Counted from the stretch's first letter, positions 1-10,465 are shown. The stretch: DNA of 64,000 nt from an uncultured Desulfobacter sp. (GCF_963665355.1 NZ_OY762229.1:930001-994000); one strand, 5' to 3'. Numbers and translations: made by a program. Notes: generated by a model from the sequence alone, not told the origin.

Positions 1-81
1 TGGATTGATGACAATACCTGTCGCCTGATATCATTTTTGAGCGGCGCATTTTGATCTGAACCTTACATTTGGGAGAAATCC

Positions 82-1527
82 ATGCATCGTGAAAATTATA
101 TGAATGCCCTTCGGGAAGATATCGTGGATACCATAACGAAGTACCTGACACCCATGGCCCAGCGCTACGGTTACAGCGATATCCCTTTGGAGACCAATGT
201 AAAATGGCGGCCCATGGTGCTGGTCATCGGCAATTATTCATCAGGGAAATCTTCTCTGATCAATGAGTTTCTCGGTGCAAAGATTCAGGATACAGGCCAG
301 GCCCCCACAGATGATTCATTCACCGTACTGACCTATGATGATACCGTGCCGGAAGCAGAAGGAATACGGGTGGTGGAACACCGGGACGGCAAAGCCCTGC
401 TTAATGATCCAGAATTTCCCTTTTCCACCCTTCGCAAGCACGGCCAGCGTTTTGCAGCCCATTTTCAACTGAAAAGAATTAACTCTCCTTTTTTAAAAAA
501 TTTGGCCATCATTGACACCCCGGGTATGCTTGACAGTATTACCGAGCGTGACCGGGGGTATGATTATCAGGAGGTCATCGGGGATCTGGCCCAAAAGGCG
601 GGACTCGTTCTGGTTCTGTTTGACGCCCACAAGGCCGGAACCGTGCGGGAGGCATATAAAAGCATTCGGGATACCCTGACCGCCCATACCTTTGAAGACC
701 GGATCATCTTTGTGCTCAATCGTATTGATGAGTGCACCACTTTCAATGATTTGCTGCGGGTTTACGGAACCCTGTGCTGGAATTTATCTCAGATTACGGG
801 TCGGAAGGATATCCCCATGATCCGGATGACCTATTCGGCAAATGCAGCCGCCAGCAGTAACAATTCAGCTCATCTGCCCTCGTTTCTTCCCCTTCTTGAG
901 AATCAGCGGGAGGATCTCAGGCAGATCATTTTACAGACTCCCCTGCGCAGACTGGACCATCTGGCTTCTTATCTGGAGATTCACGGGGAGCGTCTGTCCC
1001 ATTATATTGAAGCGCTTCAGAACTTTGCGCTGGAATTCCAAAGTTTCAGACTGCAGAAAATTTTTATCGGGTTTCTGATCAGCCTTCTGGGGGGAGGCCT
1101 GATTGCCTTTCTCGTGATGATGACGGCCGGGATAGCCGCGCCCAATGCCCTGTTGTCTGTGGGCGGTATCGGTGCTGGCCTGATTATGATTTTATGGATG
1201 TCATTTTTTCAGAAAAAGCTGGACCAGAAATTCCGCACCAGGCGGCTGGAAAATCTTGATACGCTTACACCTGTGGCAGACCAGACCCGCAAAGACAGTT
1301 GGAGCGCCATCCGGGATCTGGTGGGCCAGACTCTGAGAAAAAACAAAGGCGACTATACCCTTTATGACCTCAAAATGGATCTGTTTGACATCCGGCAGGT
1401 TAATAATGTCGTCACCCAGAAGATTCGGGAGGCATTGAGCGATTTCCGGGGCATGTCTGACCATGATTTGGAAGAGTGGGGAAAAGATGCCTGGTCCGTG
1501 ACGCCCAAGAAGCCGTCAAAGCTTTAA
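82..1527 (+). CDS. EHD/dynamin-like membrane GTPase
   Basis: A 481-residue GTPase of the dynamin superfamily. Visible nucleotide motifs are the P-loop GNYSSGKS at residues 50-57, DTPG at 145-148 and NRID at 213-216. The order and the phrase before the P-loop (PMVLVIG) resemble EHD/sarcalumenin-type GTPases rather than small Ras-like ones. Two hydrophobic segments at about 327-351 and 356-376 suggest anchoring in the inner membrane, followed by about 100 soluble residues. Such proteins remodel or tether membranes; the exact role here is unknown. The ATG is preceded by a GGGAGAA ribosome-binding site. It is monocistronic as far as can be seen and converges with the TPR lipoprotein gene. Confidence 0.8.
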   Translation: MHRENYMNALREDIVDTITKYLTPMAQRYGYSDIPLETNVKWRPMVLVIGNYSSGKSSLINEFLGAKIQDTGQAPTDDSFTVLTYDDTVPEAEGIRVVEHRDGKALLNDPEFPFSTLRKHGQRFAAHFQLKRINSPFLKNLAIIDTPGMLDSITERDRGYDYQEVIGDLAQKAGLVLVLFDAHKAGTVREAYKSIRDTLTAHTFEDRIIFVLNRIDECTTFNDLLRVYGTLCWNLSQITGRKDIPMIRMTYSANAAASSNNSAHLPSFLPLLENQREDLRQIILQTPLRRLDHLASYLEIHGERLSHYIEALQNFALEFQSFRLQKIFIGFLISLLGGGLIAFLVMMTAGIAAPNALLSVGGIGAGLIMILWMSFFQKKLDQKFRTRRLENLDTLTPVADQTRKDSWSAIRDLVGQTLRKNKGDYTLYDLKMDLFDIRQVNNVVTQKIREALSDFRGMSDHDLEEWGKDAWSVTPKKPSKL

Positions 1528-1559
1528 TTCGGACATTTTATCTTGGTCTAATCTGGCTT

Positions 1560-2327
1560 TCACCGCAGTTCGAATAGACGTTGTTCTGCCTTCTGGTAAA
1601 GGCTTGAATTTTCAGGGGCCAGTTGCATGACCTCCTGCCAGGATCTAATGGCCTGGCGGGTCCTTCCGCATGTTTCATATGCCTGGGCAAGATCTGCATG
1701 GAGTATGGCAATACCCGGATATCTTCGTATGTTTTTATCCAGATAATCAATGGCCCTGTCTGTCTGGCCGCAACGGATATACAGCAGGGAGAGGCCATGA
1801 ATGGCATTAATGTGCCCTGGCTTTTCCTGTAATGCTTTAAGAAAATATTGCTGTGCCAAAGGGTAGTTGTTCAATTCCATATATGCCGACCCGATATTGG
1901 TCAAGGGGTGTTCGGGGGTGGGATAGGCGATGTCTTCAAGGACCTTGTTGAATGTTTTAATGGCAATGCCCCACTGCTTTTCAAGAAGATAGGCTGCCCC
2001 AAGGTTGTTCAGGGCCTCGGTGTTATTGGGCTTGGATGCTATGGATTTTTTAAAGGCGTTTATGGCCAGGTCATACCTGCTTTTTCCCATGTAGGCCAGC
2101 CCCAGGCTGTATTGTATATCTGGATCGTCCGGCATGATTTTTTCTGCTTCAAAAAGTTTGCCCAATGCTGCCGTGTAGTCCCCCTGGACATAGTATACAT
2201 CCCCCTCCCTCTTGATGGCCTGGGCGATTCTGTTCTCTTTTTGGGCCTGCAGCGCCGAAGTGCAGGAGGCCATCACCATACAGATACAAATACAGATGCA
2301 CGCCGGGAAAAAGAGTTTTGTTTTCAT
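1560..2327 (-). CDS. TPR-repeat lipoprotein
   Basis: A 255-residue protein with a lipoprotein signal peptide (hydrophobic run rich in Ile/Cys, lipobox-like MASC with Cys22) followed by tandem tetratricopeptide repeats covering most of the rest (for example the repeat around PDIQYSLGLAYMGKSRYDL). The pattern resembles PilF/PilW-type TPR lipoproteins that assist pilus or secretin assembly, but no pilus genes are nearby, so that role is not claimed. It lies 12 bases downstream of the LysM-protein gene on the same strand and is probably co-transcribed, which suggests a shared cell-envelope function. Confidence 0.75.
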   Translation of the reverse strand: MKTKLFFPACICICICMVMASCTSALQAQKENRIAQAIKREGDVYYVQGDYTAALGKLFEAEKIMPDDPDIQYSLGLAYMGKSRYDLAINAFKKSIASKPNNTEALNNLGAAYLLEKQWGIAIKTFNKVLEDIAYPTPEHPLTNIGSAYMELNNYPLAQQYFLKALQEKPGHINAIHGLSLLYIRCGQTDRAIDYLDKNIRRYPGIAILHADLAQAYETCGRTRQAIRSWQEVMQLAPENSSLYQKAEQRLFELR

Positions 2328-2339
2328 GGGACAGGCTCC

Positions 2340-3833
2340 TTATTCAAGCAGGATCACATTTACGTTTTCATTTTCCAGAAAGCTCAGAGCTTCTTTAAAA
2401 AGAGACGTTCTGGTTAAAAAAAGCCTCTCCACTCCTTTTTCAGCATAAACCCCTGAAAGATTGTTTACTTTCCGGCCTGCATTGAATGCGGGGTTTTTCC
2501 ATACCTGGTACCCGAGCTGGGAGAAAAGGCGGATACAGATCTCTTCAACGGTGAAATCCCAAGGCAGATCAAGGATCTGGTATCCCTGGCTTTTTAAGAT
2601 ATCAAGGGCGGAGCCGTAAACGCTTCCCGAATTTATCAATATATCAGGGTCGTGGGCATGGCTGATCCTGCCAAGTGAGACGCTCATCTCTACATTGTTT
2701 AGGGAGACGGGGATAACAGCCTTTGGATCATAGGCATAGGATGTTGCCGCCAGAAGAGTCTCTATCAATGATTCCTGGCAGCTGGGAACATCTTCCATGG
2801 AGTGGGCGCCGAGCCGGTCCCTGTCTTGGAGGATCTCACTGATTTTTTTAAATTCCAGATCCTTCCAGTAGGCTTTCATGGCGGCAACAAGATCTGAATC
2901 CATGGTCTCTTCAGTGATATCCGGCCCCAGAAGCACTGTTTTATTGCCGGCATCATTGCTGAGGACAGGTGTTTGTGACAAGTCAATGAATTCAGGCTTT
3001 CTCCCCTGGCTGCCGGGTGGAAAAAACAGCTTTCCCCGGTGCATAAGACGGCCCCGGATAAGCCGGGTGTAGCGTTTTAAATAAGCCAGATCCTGCTTGG
3101 ATAAAGGGGGGAAGGCAGGCGTCGGGGATTTTTTTTCCCCGGCAATACCGGCGGGTTTCGTCCACCCAGGCCCAAGGATTTTCTCCCCCATAACAACGAA
3201 ATCGTTAAACCAGGGCTGGGAAAGAATTGAAGGGTCAGGAATGACTATCTTTGCTCCCTGGTAGATGAGATTAATGTTTTTTATGGTCGGATTCAGGTGA
3301 AAAATGGTTTTTTCCCCGACCTTGGATACATTGCCCCCAGAAGTTAAAAATTCTTTGGAAAGCAGTCGGGATAACGTGTCCCCAGCTTTAACCTCGTGTT
3401 TGTAAGTGTGTTGGGATACAGCGGCTGGATTAATCTGGGCACTGAATTCCAGTACCGGAACCTCAACGGTTCCGTTATTGTCGTGTTCGTAATCGTTTTT
3501 ATCCACCGGTTTAAGGGGAATCAGAATCCGACTGCCCGGAGAGATGGCGTCAATATTGCTGATTTGCGGATTAATGGTTTTAAATATTTTTAGGAACAGC
3601 GGAAAATCCGATGAGGATATTTCTCCTTTCTGGCGTAAAATTTTATACAGCCATTCATCCTTCTGAACCAGGTAGGGTTCGCAAAGATAACTGCGGTCAT
3701 TGTAGGTGAACAGGGAGTAGGTTTTAAAACTGGTTTTCACCCCTTGGGCTGAAAAGCCGGGGCAAGGGGTGATAAGAACCAGTATGACCGGGCAGATAAC
3801 AAGACAATATATGCTGGCCCGGAAAAAAGACAT
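2340..3833 (-). CDS. exported LysM-domain protein
   Basis: A 497-residue protein beginning with a signal peptide (hydrophobic residues about 8-28, FSAQ cleavage region). A LysM-like module is visible at about 56-110, ending in PGSRILIPL, and a clearer LysM at about 143-200 (HEVKAGDTLSRLL to YQGAKIVIP). LysM modules bind peptidoglycan glycan chains. The C-terminal 200 residues have no motif I recognise; they mention no obvious catalytic pattern. It is the first gene of a pair with the TPR lipoprotein and starts 3 bases after the threonine synthase stop, so it may be read through from thrC and serS. Confidence 0.7.
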   Translation of the reverse strand: MSFFRASIYCLVICPVILVLITPCPGFSAQGVKTSFKTYSLFTYNDRSYLCEPYLVQKDEWLYKILRQKGEISSSDFPLFLKIFKTINPQISNIDAISPGSRILIPLKPVDKNDYEHDNNGTVEVPVLEFSAQINPAAVSQHTYKHEVKAGDTLSRLLSKEFLTSGGNVSKVGEKTIFHLNPTIKNINLIYQGAKIVIPDPSILSQPWFNDFVVMGEKILGPGWTKPAGIAGEKKSPTPAFPPLSKQDLAYLKRYTRLIRGRLMHRGKLFFPPGSQGRKPEFIDLSQTPVLSNDAGNKTVLLGPDITEETMDSDLVAAMKAYWKDLEFKKISEILQDRDRLGAHSMEDVPSCQESLIETLLAATSYAYDPKAVIPVSLNNVEMSVSLGRISHAHDPDILINSGSVYGSALDILKSQGYQILDLPWDFTVEEICIRLFSQLGYQVWKNPAFNAGRKVNNLSGVYAEKGVERLFLTRTSLFKEALSFLENENVNVILLE

Positions 3834-3836
3834 GAA

Positions 3837-5330
3837 TCAAAACCCTAAACGGGCAGCTATTCTTTCGGAGACATCCTTTACAAATTTCTGGAACTGGGAT
3901 GGCCCGAGGGGTTTCTCCTGGCTTGGAATCAATTCGGGATCATCGGGTGAAACAAAATCCGGTAAATTGATAAACCGGCTGTCTGATGAAATGCCATAGC
4001 CGTCTGCCAGTTCACCTTTAAAATAAAGGTCCTGGAAAGCATAGAATTTAATGGCATGGGCCGTGGCGTCCAGAATTACGGTTTCGCTGTCATCCACAAG
4101 GTTTAATGCCTTTGCCTGGACCATACCTGCAAGACATTCGCCACCCTGGGTACAGGTGATATGTCCGTTCTGGTTGGCTGTAAGCTGCCAGTCCATGATC
4201 TGCTGTTCTTTGGCCTGGACCACGAAAACATTTTTATGACCGCTGGTGGCATCATATTCCCGGGCAATCTGAATCACCCTGGGCATGGATACAGGATTGC
4301 CGATCATGGAGGCCTGGGCCACGCTTGGCTGGGTCTGGACCGGAATAAATTCGCGCTTGCTTTCATCGGGCTCAAGGTAATAACGGTATACTGGGTCGGC
4401 GTGTTCAGACTGCACCCCGATGATTTTCGGCAGTTTTTTGATGATGCCCGTGTTGTAAAATTTTAAGAAGCCGTTCATGAGCGCGGAGATATTTCCGGCA
4501 TTGCCGACGGGGACCATGACCACTTTTTTATCCATATCCCAGTCAAAGTCCTGGGCAATTTCATAGGCGTAGGACTCCTGTCCCAGAATCCGCCATGCGT
4601 TTTTGGAATTGAGCAGTGCCACAGGATAGCTTGAGGACAGATACTCCACAACTTTCATGCAGTCATCAAAAACTCCTGGTATTTCAAAAACCCTGGCACC
4701 GCTTCCCAGGGGCTGGGCCAGTTGGGCTGAGGTGACTTTTTTATGGGGCAGAATTACAGCTGATTTTACTTCAGGCCCAAAATAGGAGCCATAAAGGGCC
4801 GCAGATGCCGATGTGTCGCCTGTGGAGGCGCATACCGAGATCACTTCGGAGACAAGTCCCTGGTCAATAAGATACTTTATGCTGGACAGGGCAGAGGCCA
4901 TGCCCCTGTCCTTAAATGAGGCGGACGGGTTCTGGCCGTCGTTTTTGTAGTAAAACTTTAATCCTGTTTTTTCCTGGAGCACGGTATTGGCTTCGATCAT
5001 CGGCGTATGTCCTTCACCCAGATAGATGATGGAGTCAAGGGGGATGCTGGGGCCAATGAATTCATGGTACCGGTAAATCCCTTTCAGGGCTGGGACCTTG
5101 AGCATTTTGCGGTAATCAAAAATTTTTTGCCAGGTTTCACCCGGAATGTCTTTGAGTTTATCTTTGTTCCGGTCATGGATCAGCAGTACCTGATTGCAGG
5201 CCGGACACACATACAAAAGTTCCTGGATGCCGTATTCTGCACCGCAGCCAAGGCATTTATAGTACATTTCCCCCTTGGGCGAGGGGATGATATATGGTCT
5301 GATATCCTCAGGGAATAAATTAAGATTCAT
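3837..5330 (-). CDS. thrC: threonine synthase
   Basis: Converts O-phosphohomoserine to threonine with pyridoxal phosphate. The PLP lysine lies in the typical phrase [10 protein letters not shown] (Lys140). An N-terminal zinc ribbon is visible (CLGC at 26-29, CPAC at 42-45), a feature of one long threonine synthase class; 497 residues fits that class. The start codon lies inside the end of serS on the same strand (11-base overlap), so the two are translationally coupled. The downstream LysM gene follows after 3 bases. Cytoplasmic amino-acid biosynthesis. Confidence 0.93.
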   Translation of the reverse strand: MNLNLFPEDIRPYIIPSPKGEMYYKCLGCGAEYGIQELLYVCPACNQVLLIHDRNKDKLKDIPGETWQKIFDYRKMLKVPALKGIYRYHEFIGPSIPLDSIIYLGEGHTPMIEANTVLQEKTGLKFYYKNDGQNPSASFKDRGMASALSSIKYLIDQGLVSEVISVCASTGDTSASAALYGSYFGPEVKSAVILPHKKVTSAQLAQPLGSGARVFEIPGVFDDCMKVVEYLSSSYPVALLNSKNAWRILGQESYAYEIAQDFDWDMDKKVVMVPVGNAGNISALMNGFLKFYNTGIIKKLPKIIGVQSEHADPVYRYYLEPDESKREFIPVQTQPSVAQASMIGNPVSMPRVIQIAREYDATSGHKNVFVVQAKEQQIMDWQLTANQNGHITCTQGGECLAGMVQAKALNLVDDSETVILDATAHAIKFYAFQDLYFKGELADGYGISSDSRFINLPDFVSPDDPELIPSQEKPLGPSQFQKFVKDVSERIAARLGF

Positions 5331-6600
5331 GTTTAATTACTTCTATCCCTCCCATATACGGTACCAGTGCCTTGGGGACTTGGACGGTTCCGTCTTTCAT
5401 TTGATAGTTTTCAAGTATTGCTGCAAAGGTTCTGCCCACGGCCAGTCCGGACCCGTTGAGGGTGTGGCAGAACTCGGGTTTTTTAGTGTTTTCCCGTCTG
5501 AACCGGATATTTGCCCGCCTGGCTTGAAAATCAAGACAGTTGGAGCATGAGGAGATCTCTCTGTATTTATCCTGGCCGGGCATCCACACTTCAAGGTCAT
5601 AGGTCTTGGTGGCGGAAAACCCCAGGTCCCCGGTGCACAGGGTGACCACCTGGTAGGGCAGTTCCAGGCGCTGGAGTATATCTTCCGCATTGGCCCGCAG
5701 TGATTCAAGCTCGTCAAATGAGGTCTCGGGGGCGGTTATTTTCACCATTTCCACCTTGTTGAACTGGTGCTGGCGAATCAGCCCCTTGGTGTCTTTGCCG
5801 TAGGAGCCTGCTTCGGACCTGAAACAGGGGGTAAATGCCGTATATTTCAAGGGAAGTTTGGATTCATCCAGGATCTCTCCGGCCGGGATGTTGGTCATGG
5901 GTACCTCTGATGTGGGGATCAGGTAGTAATCCCAGTTCTCAAGTTTAAAGAGATCTTCCTCAAATTTAGGCAACTGGCCCGTACCGGTCATGGTTTCCCT
6001 GTTTACGATAAAGGGAGGCAGGACTTCCTTATATCCGTGCTCTGTAGTGTGAATATCCAGCATGAAGTTGATTAAAGCCCGCTCCAGACGGGCGCCAGCA
6101 CCCAGATACAAAGGGAATCTGGAGCCGGCAAGCTTTGCGGCACACCCAAGATTGAGAATTCCTAAGCCTTCGGCAATGTCGGCATGATCTTTGATCTCAA
6201 AATCAAAGGACCTGGGCGTTCCCCATGTTTTTTCAAGGCGGTTTTCAGTGTCATCTTTTCCCGTGGGAACATCTTCATGGGGCAGGTTGGGAATATGAAT
6301 AAGGAAATCCTTGATCCATGAATCCAACTCGTTGAGATCCTTGTCCATTTCCTTGATTCGCTCAGAAACGCCTTTCATTTTATCAATGCTTGGCTGGGCG
6401 TCCTGGCCGGATTTCTTCATTTGGGCAATTTCATCAGAAACAGTATTTCTTAGATGGCGTAACTCTTCAATATCAACTAAAAGGGATTTCCTTTTTTCCT
6501 CATTTTCAAGGAACGGGGAGAAGTCAATATCAGCCCGGCGCTTTTTCATGCCCTGGACAACAGTGTCCAGGTTGTTTTTAATCAATTTAATATCAAGCAT
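5320..6600 (-). CDS. serS: seryl-tRNA synthetase
   Basis: Class II aminoacyl-tRNA synthetase that charges tRNA-Ser. The 426-residue length is normal. The N-terminal 110 residues form the expected charged coiled-coil arm. Motif 2 is seen in [20 protein letters not shown] and motif 3 in [18 protein letters not shown] near the C-terminus. It leads a likely serS-thrC-LysM-TPR transcription unit on the minus strand and is divergent from the 5-formyl-THF cyclo-ligase gene. Confidence 0.95.
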   Translation of the reverse strand: MLDIKLIKNNLDTVVQGMKKRRADIDFSPFLENEEKRKSLLVDIEELRHLRNTVSDEIAQMKKSGQDAQPSIDKMKGVSERIKEMDKDLNELDSWIKDFLIHIPNLPHEDVPTGKDDTENRLEKTWGTPRSFDFEIKDHADIAEGLGILNLGCAAKLAGSRFPLYLGAGARLERALINFMLDIHTTEHGYKEVLPPFIVNRETMTGTGQLPKFEEDLFKLENWDYYLIPTSEVPMTNIPAGEILDESKLPLKYTAFTPCFRSEAGSYGKDTKGLIRQHQFNKVEMVKITAPETSFDELESLRANAEDILQRLELPYQVVTLCTGDLGFSATKTYDLEVWMPGQDKYREISSCSNCLDFQARRANIRFRRENTKKPEFCHTLNGSGLAVGRTFAAILENYQMKDGTVQVPKALVPYMGGIEVIKHES

Positions 6601-6711
6601 TTTTGATTTTTGTCCTGCATGATTATAGGGTTGAAAGGTGGCTGGTTATAATATTTTTACAATTGTATTCAGATAACACGGGCTATGTAAACAGTCAACG
6701 ATTATTGCCGG

Positions 6712-6739
6712 TTGACAATTCCCCAACAGTGTATAATAT
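6712..6739 (+). promoter_or_regulatory. candidate sigma-70 promoter of the cyclo-ligase gene
   Basis: TTGACA at 6712-6717 is followed after 16 bases by TAATAT at 6734-6739 (TATAAT at 6732 is also present but gives only a 14-base spacer). It lies about 35 bases upstream of the next plus-strand start codon in the 170-base divergent gap with serS. Confidence 0.45.
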
Positions 6740-6772
6740 TTCTCAAAACTTTTTGCGCACTAATTAAGGAAT

Positions 6773-7366
6773 GTGACTATGGATGAAACTAAAAGCGGTA
6801 AAAACAGTGTGTTAAGCCTTGTGGCGGAACGTATGAATGCCCTGTCCCCGGAACAGGTTGAAGAAAAATACAACACCATTGAAAATAAACTGTTTGACTT
6901 TGCAAATTTCCTGGAATCCCAGCAGGTACTCCTCTATCCGCCCGGAAGTAAGGAAATTCCTACGGAAAAGATTATTCGCAAGGCCATGGAAATTGAAAAA
7001 AGTGTTATTCTTCCAGTGTTTACGGATGTTAAAAATACTTTTCTTTTGTACAAAATAAGTCATTTTGACAGGGATCTTATTACCAATGCCCACGACATGC
7101 TTGAGCCCAATCCGGAACGGTGTAAAAAAATCGCCCTGGATGATGTGGATATTGCCATTATCCCGGGCCTGGCCTTTGATGACAAGGGCGGGCGCATGGG
7201 ATTCGGCAACAACTATTACTCAAAGCTGATAACAAAATTGCCGGAAACCTGCCGCAAGGTTTCTCTGGCGTATGAAGAGCAGATTGTAGACCAGATTCAG
7301 ATGGAATCAAGAAAATATACAGTGGACATTATTATTACCGATACCCGGGTTATTTACAAAATTTAA
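6773..7366 (+). CDS. 5-formyltetrahydrofolate cyclo-ligase family protein
   Basis: A 197-residue member of the family that converts 5-formyl-THF to 5,10-methenyl-THF with ATP. The family's C-terminal signature is clear: IIPGLAFDDKGGRMGFGNNYY, followed by the SLAYEEQIV and D-I-I-I-T-D-T-R end pattern. The start was chosen at the ATG after AAGGAATGTGACT; an alternative ATG lies 6 bases downstream. The gene converges with the TrkA-N channel gene and their stop codons overlap by 4 bases. Confidence 0.88.
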   Translation: MTMDETKSGKNSVLSLVAERMNALSPEQVEEKYNTIENKLFDFANFLESQQVLLYPPGSKEIPTEKIIRKAMEIEKSVILPVFTDVKNTFLLYKISHFDRDLITNAHDMLEPNPERCKKIALDDVDIAIIPGLAFDDKGGRMGFGNNYYSKLITKLPETCRKVSLAYEEQIVDQIQMESRKYTVDIIITDTRVIYKI

Positions 7367-8364
7367 CTATTGCCCAACGCACGCCTGAACGCCGTTAAAT
7401 CTGCGGTCTTGCCCATGACAATCAGAGTGTCGCGGGGGTGGATAATGGTTTCAAAATGGGGGGCAAATTCCATGTGGCCGGACTTCTCTTTGATTGCAAT
7501 GATAATCAGATTGTAATTCTGCCGGATACCCGAATCTTTAAGTTGTTTTCCTACATAGTCCGATGTCTCCGGTACAAATGCCTCCTCAATCTGGATGGCA
7601 TCGCTTTGCCGGGACAGCGCTGTATCCAGAAAGTTGGAAACCGTGGGGCGCAGCAACTTTAAACCCATGGAAACCCCACCGATATCATAGGGGGATTCCA
7701 CCTGGTTGGCACCGGCCACATAGAATTTTTTTCTCACCATGGGGTTTGATGCCCGGGCCATAATATAGATGTCGGGATTGAGCTGTCTGGCAGTGAGCAC
7801 CAGGAACACATTTGCTGTATCTGTTGCAAGAACTGCCACTATGGCCCTGGCCCGTTTGATCCCGGCTTTTTCCAGCACATCCTCGTCTCCGGCATCTCCG
7901 ATGATATAGTGGATTTTATCCTGTTCCAGGGTCTCTTTGAGCTCCTCACTTTGTTCTACGACGACGAGGTCCTTGGTGTCTTCAGCCACGAATTTGCAAA
8001 GGACCCTTCCGATGCGGCCGTATCCGCAGACAATGTAATGGTTATTCAATTTTTTTATTTTGTTGTCCAAACGCTGTCTCCCCAGCATGCGTTTAATTTC
8101 ACCATCCACCACGGAACTGATGAAAACGCCGCCCATATAAAGAAAGTAGCCCACACCTGTAAATATCAGAAGAATGGTGAACAGCCGCCCACCGTCCGAC
8201 AGGTCGTGGACTTCCAGAAAACCCACCGTACTCAGGGTAATGGCCGTCATATAGGCGGAATCAAGGATGCCCCAGCCTTCAATGGCCATGTATCCGCCAG
8301 TGCCGAGTATAAAAAACAGAACTGCGACAAATACGGTGACCTTCATTTTTAACGTTTTATCCAT
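7363..8364 (-). CDS. two-TM ion channel with TrkA-N/RCK domain
   Basis: A 333-residue protein with TM1 at about 8-28, a pore region, TM2 at about 62-84, then a Rossmann NAD-binding TrkA-N domain (GYGRIG at 114-119) and a C-terminal TrkA-C-like domain. This is the MthK-like potassium channel plan. The selectivity filter, normally TVGYGD, reads TVGFLE (residues 46-51), so potassium selectivity is uncertain. It may be a regulated cation channel gated by nucleotide or ligand binding to the RCK domain. Monocistronic by position; its stop overlaps the convergent cyclo-ligase stop. Confidence 0.85.
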   Translation of the reverse strand: MDKTLKMKVTVFVAVLFFILGTGGYMAIEGWGILDSAYMTAITLSTVGFLEVHDLSDGGRLFTILLIFTGVGYFLYMGGVFISSVVDGEIKRMLGRQRLDNKIKKLNNHYIVCGYGRIGRVLCKFVAEDTKDLVVVEQSEELKETLEQDKIHYIIGDAGDEDVLEKAGIKRARAIVAVLATDTANVFLVLTARQLNPDIYIMARASNPMVRKKFYVAGANQVESPYDIGGVSMGLKLLRPTVSNFLDTALSRQSDAIQIEEAFVPETSDYVGKQLKDSGIRQNYNLIIIAIKEKSGHMEFAPHFETIIHPRDTLIVMGKTADLTAFRRALGNS

Positions 8365-8504
8365 GGCTGTTTATGTACTTTTACTTACGTCCAAATGCAA
8401 GGGAAAGATGTGCGGATGAAAAATCCCCCAACCGCTTTGGTTACGGGCTTTAAACTCGTTTTCTAAAGCTTGACGCCCCCGGCGGTTGCTGCTATTAAAA
8501 AGCC

Positions 8505-9161
8505 ATGAGTGATGAACCCGCAAAATTTTCGCGCTGGCGCAGGGATATGGTGGAAACCCAGATCATCGCCAGGGGCATAAGTGATCCTCTGGTGATCCAG
8601 GCCATGACCCATGTTCCCCGCCACCTGTTTGTCAGCGAAGCCCTGGTGGACAGTGCCTATGGGGACTTTCCGCTTCCCATCGGTGAGGGGCAGACAATTT
8701 CCCAGCCTTTTATCATTGCCGAGATGACCCAGAGCCTGGCCCTCACAGGCCAGGAACGTGTGCTTGAGATCGGCACAGGGTCCGGATACCAGGCGGCTGT
8801 GCTGTCGCGCATTGTTTACAAGGTATATACCATTGAGCGGAATAATACCTTATATTTACAGACCCGCAAGCTGTTTGACCGTCTGAGATACCACAACATC
8901 GTAACCCGGTATTCCGACGGCACCCAGGGCTGGAAAGCCGAAAGCCCCTTTGACGCCATCATTGTCACGGCCGGGGGAAACCAGGTCCCCGAGCCTTTGG
9001 TGAATCAGCTTGCCGAGGGCGGCCGCCTGGTCATACCCGTGGGGGGGCTGCATGTCCAGGAGCTTTTGCGTGTTGAGAAAACCAGCACCGGCATCAGAAC
9101 CGTTAATCTTGGGGGATGCCGTTTTGTGAAGCTTATCGGCGAACACGGGTGGTCAGCGTAA
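8505..9161 (+). CDS. pcm: protein-L-isoaspartate O-methyltransferase
   Basis: Repairs isomerised aspartyl residues by methylating L-isoaspartate with S-adenosylmethionine. The SAM-binding motif VLEIGTGSGYQAAVLS is clear, and the preceding PIGEGQTISQPFIIAEM phrase is diagnostic of the family. 218 residues is the usual bacterial length. No strong operon partner; the DUF368 gene starts 112 bases downstream. Confidence 0.94.
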   Translation: MSDEPAKFSRWRRDMVETQIIARGISDPLVIQAMTHVPRHLFVSEALVDSAYGDFPLPIGEGQTISQPFIIAEMTQSLALTGQERVLEIGTGSGYQAAVLSRIVYKVYTIERNNTLYLQTRKLFDRLRYHNIVTRYSDGTQGWKAESPFDAIIVTAGGNQVPEPLVNQLAEGGRLVIPVGGLHVQELLRVEKTSTGIRTVNLGGCRFVKLIGEHGWSA

Positions 9162-9273
9162 TTCCTGCTGAACTTAAACCCGTGTTTGGACGCTATTGAC
9201 GACCGATATCTTGAACTGACCTGAATATTCTGAACTAAATATCCTGGCCCGAATCTAAAAGAGGTAACTTTTC

Positions 9274-10410
9274 ATGTTCTTTTCTTCTTCCTCCTTGACA
9301 ACCATCAAAGAGTTGCTCATGGGGTTTTGTCTGGGCGTTGCCAATATTATTCCCGGGGTTTCCGGCGGAACCTTTCTGCTGGTTTTCGGGATATATGAAC
9401 GGGTATTTTCAACCTTAAACCGGATCAATAAATCCTTTATTCTGAAATGCCTTGGACTTGTTCTCTCCTGTTTCACGAACCCGGTTCAGGGAATTAAAAA
9501 TTTATCTGTATTTTTTACCCAAAATGGTTTCTTTTTCCTGTTTAAACTTGCCGCCGGTACTGCTGTGGCCATTCTATCCCTGTCAAGCCTGATGAAATAT
9601 CTTCTGCTTCACCATTTTTGTGTCACCTATTCGCTTTTTTTCGGGCTGATTCTGGTCTCCATCATTATTCCGGTAAAAATGCTCAAGAGGTTTGATGCCT
9701 GGGCCGTTGTTTGTCTTCTGGCCGGGATCGGCATCACCGTGTGGGTATCTGCCATGGTAAACCCCTATGACAAAATCAAGATGAAGTCCGATCATCTGGC
9801 CCGGGCCTATCAGGTTCAGTCCGTTCCTGCCGCCGGTCTGGATCATTCCGGGCCTGAATCGGAAAAAACCGTTTCATCTGTCCAAGGATATTCTTCGGGG
9901 GATTATCTGTACATTGCACTGTGCGGAGCCCTTGCCATTTCCGCCACTGTGCTGCCGGGCATCAGCGGTTCACTGGTGCTGATTTTAATGGGTGCCTATT
10001 TTGATGTGATTTCGGCCATCTCCGAATTAAAATCCCTGCATCTGGAGACGTTCATCTTTCTTGGCATATTCGGCCTGGGGGTGGTGGTGGGCGGTCTTTT
10101 GTTTGCCCGGCTGGTCAGTTTTGTCCTTGCCCGATATTATAATCCCACCATGGCTTTTTTGGGCGGTCTGATGGCAGGATCTCTTTATGCCCTGTGGCCC
10201 TTTAAAGAGACCGTGCTCATGGCCCAGCAGTATGTAAAACAGGCCGGAGAAGTGGTCTGCCTTGAAAACGTGGTAGTCCAGACCAACATCAATATTCTTC
10301 CCACAGGCGATGATCCTTTGATGGCGGCATTTATCTTCTTTGTCCTGGGCGGTATTATCATGATGCTTTTTGTCAGAAAAGAGACAGCTGTTGCACCGGC
10401 AGACCGGTAA
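9274..10410 (+). CDS. DUF368 membrane protein, PopT-type undecaprenyl phosphate transporter
   Basis: A 378-residue polytopic membrane protein. The N-terminal motif GVANIIPGVSGGTF and its internal echo (VLPGISGSLVLILMG) are the two re-entrant signatures of DUF368. DUF368 proteins have been shown to recycle undecaprenyl phosphate across the inner membrane (PopT). About eight to nine hydrophobic segments can be seen, with a polar loop around residues 165-205. GAGGTAAC precedes the ATG at suitable spacing. Another gene of undecaprenyl metabolism, uppP, lies at 48 kb but is not linked. Confidence 0.85.
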   Translation: MFFSSSSLTTIKELLMGFCLGVANIIPGVSGGTFLLVFGIYERVFSTLNRINKSFILKCLGLVLSCFTNPVQGIKNLSVFFTQNGFFFLFKLAAGTAVAILSLSSLMKYLLLHHFCVTYSLFFGLILVSIIIPVKMLKRFDAWAVVCLLAGIGITVWVSAMVNPYDKIKMKSDHLARAYQVQSVPAAGLDHSGPESEKTVSSVQGYSSGDYLYIALCGALAISATVLPGISGSLVLILMGAYFDVISAISELKSLHLETFIFLGIFGLGVVVGGLLFARLVSFVLARYYNPTMAFLGGLMAGSLYALWPFKETVLMAQQYVKQAGEVVCLENVVVQTNINILPTGDDPLMAAFIFFVLGGIIMMLFVRKETAVAPADR

Positions 10411-10465
10411 GCTTATATGATTTAAAGTGTTCCCCCCCATTGTTTGTAAACAGGCCTGATCCATA

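Noticed and set aside
6601-6772. 6S RNA upstream of the cyclo-ligase gene
   Set aside because: 6S RNA often lies beside this gene, but the gap is only 170 bases and no central bubble-like two-arm fold could be traced by eye.
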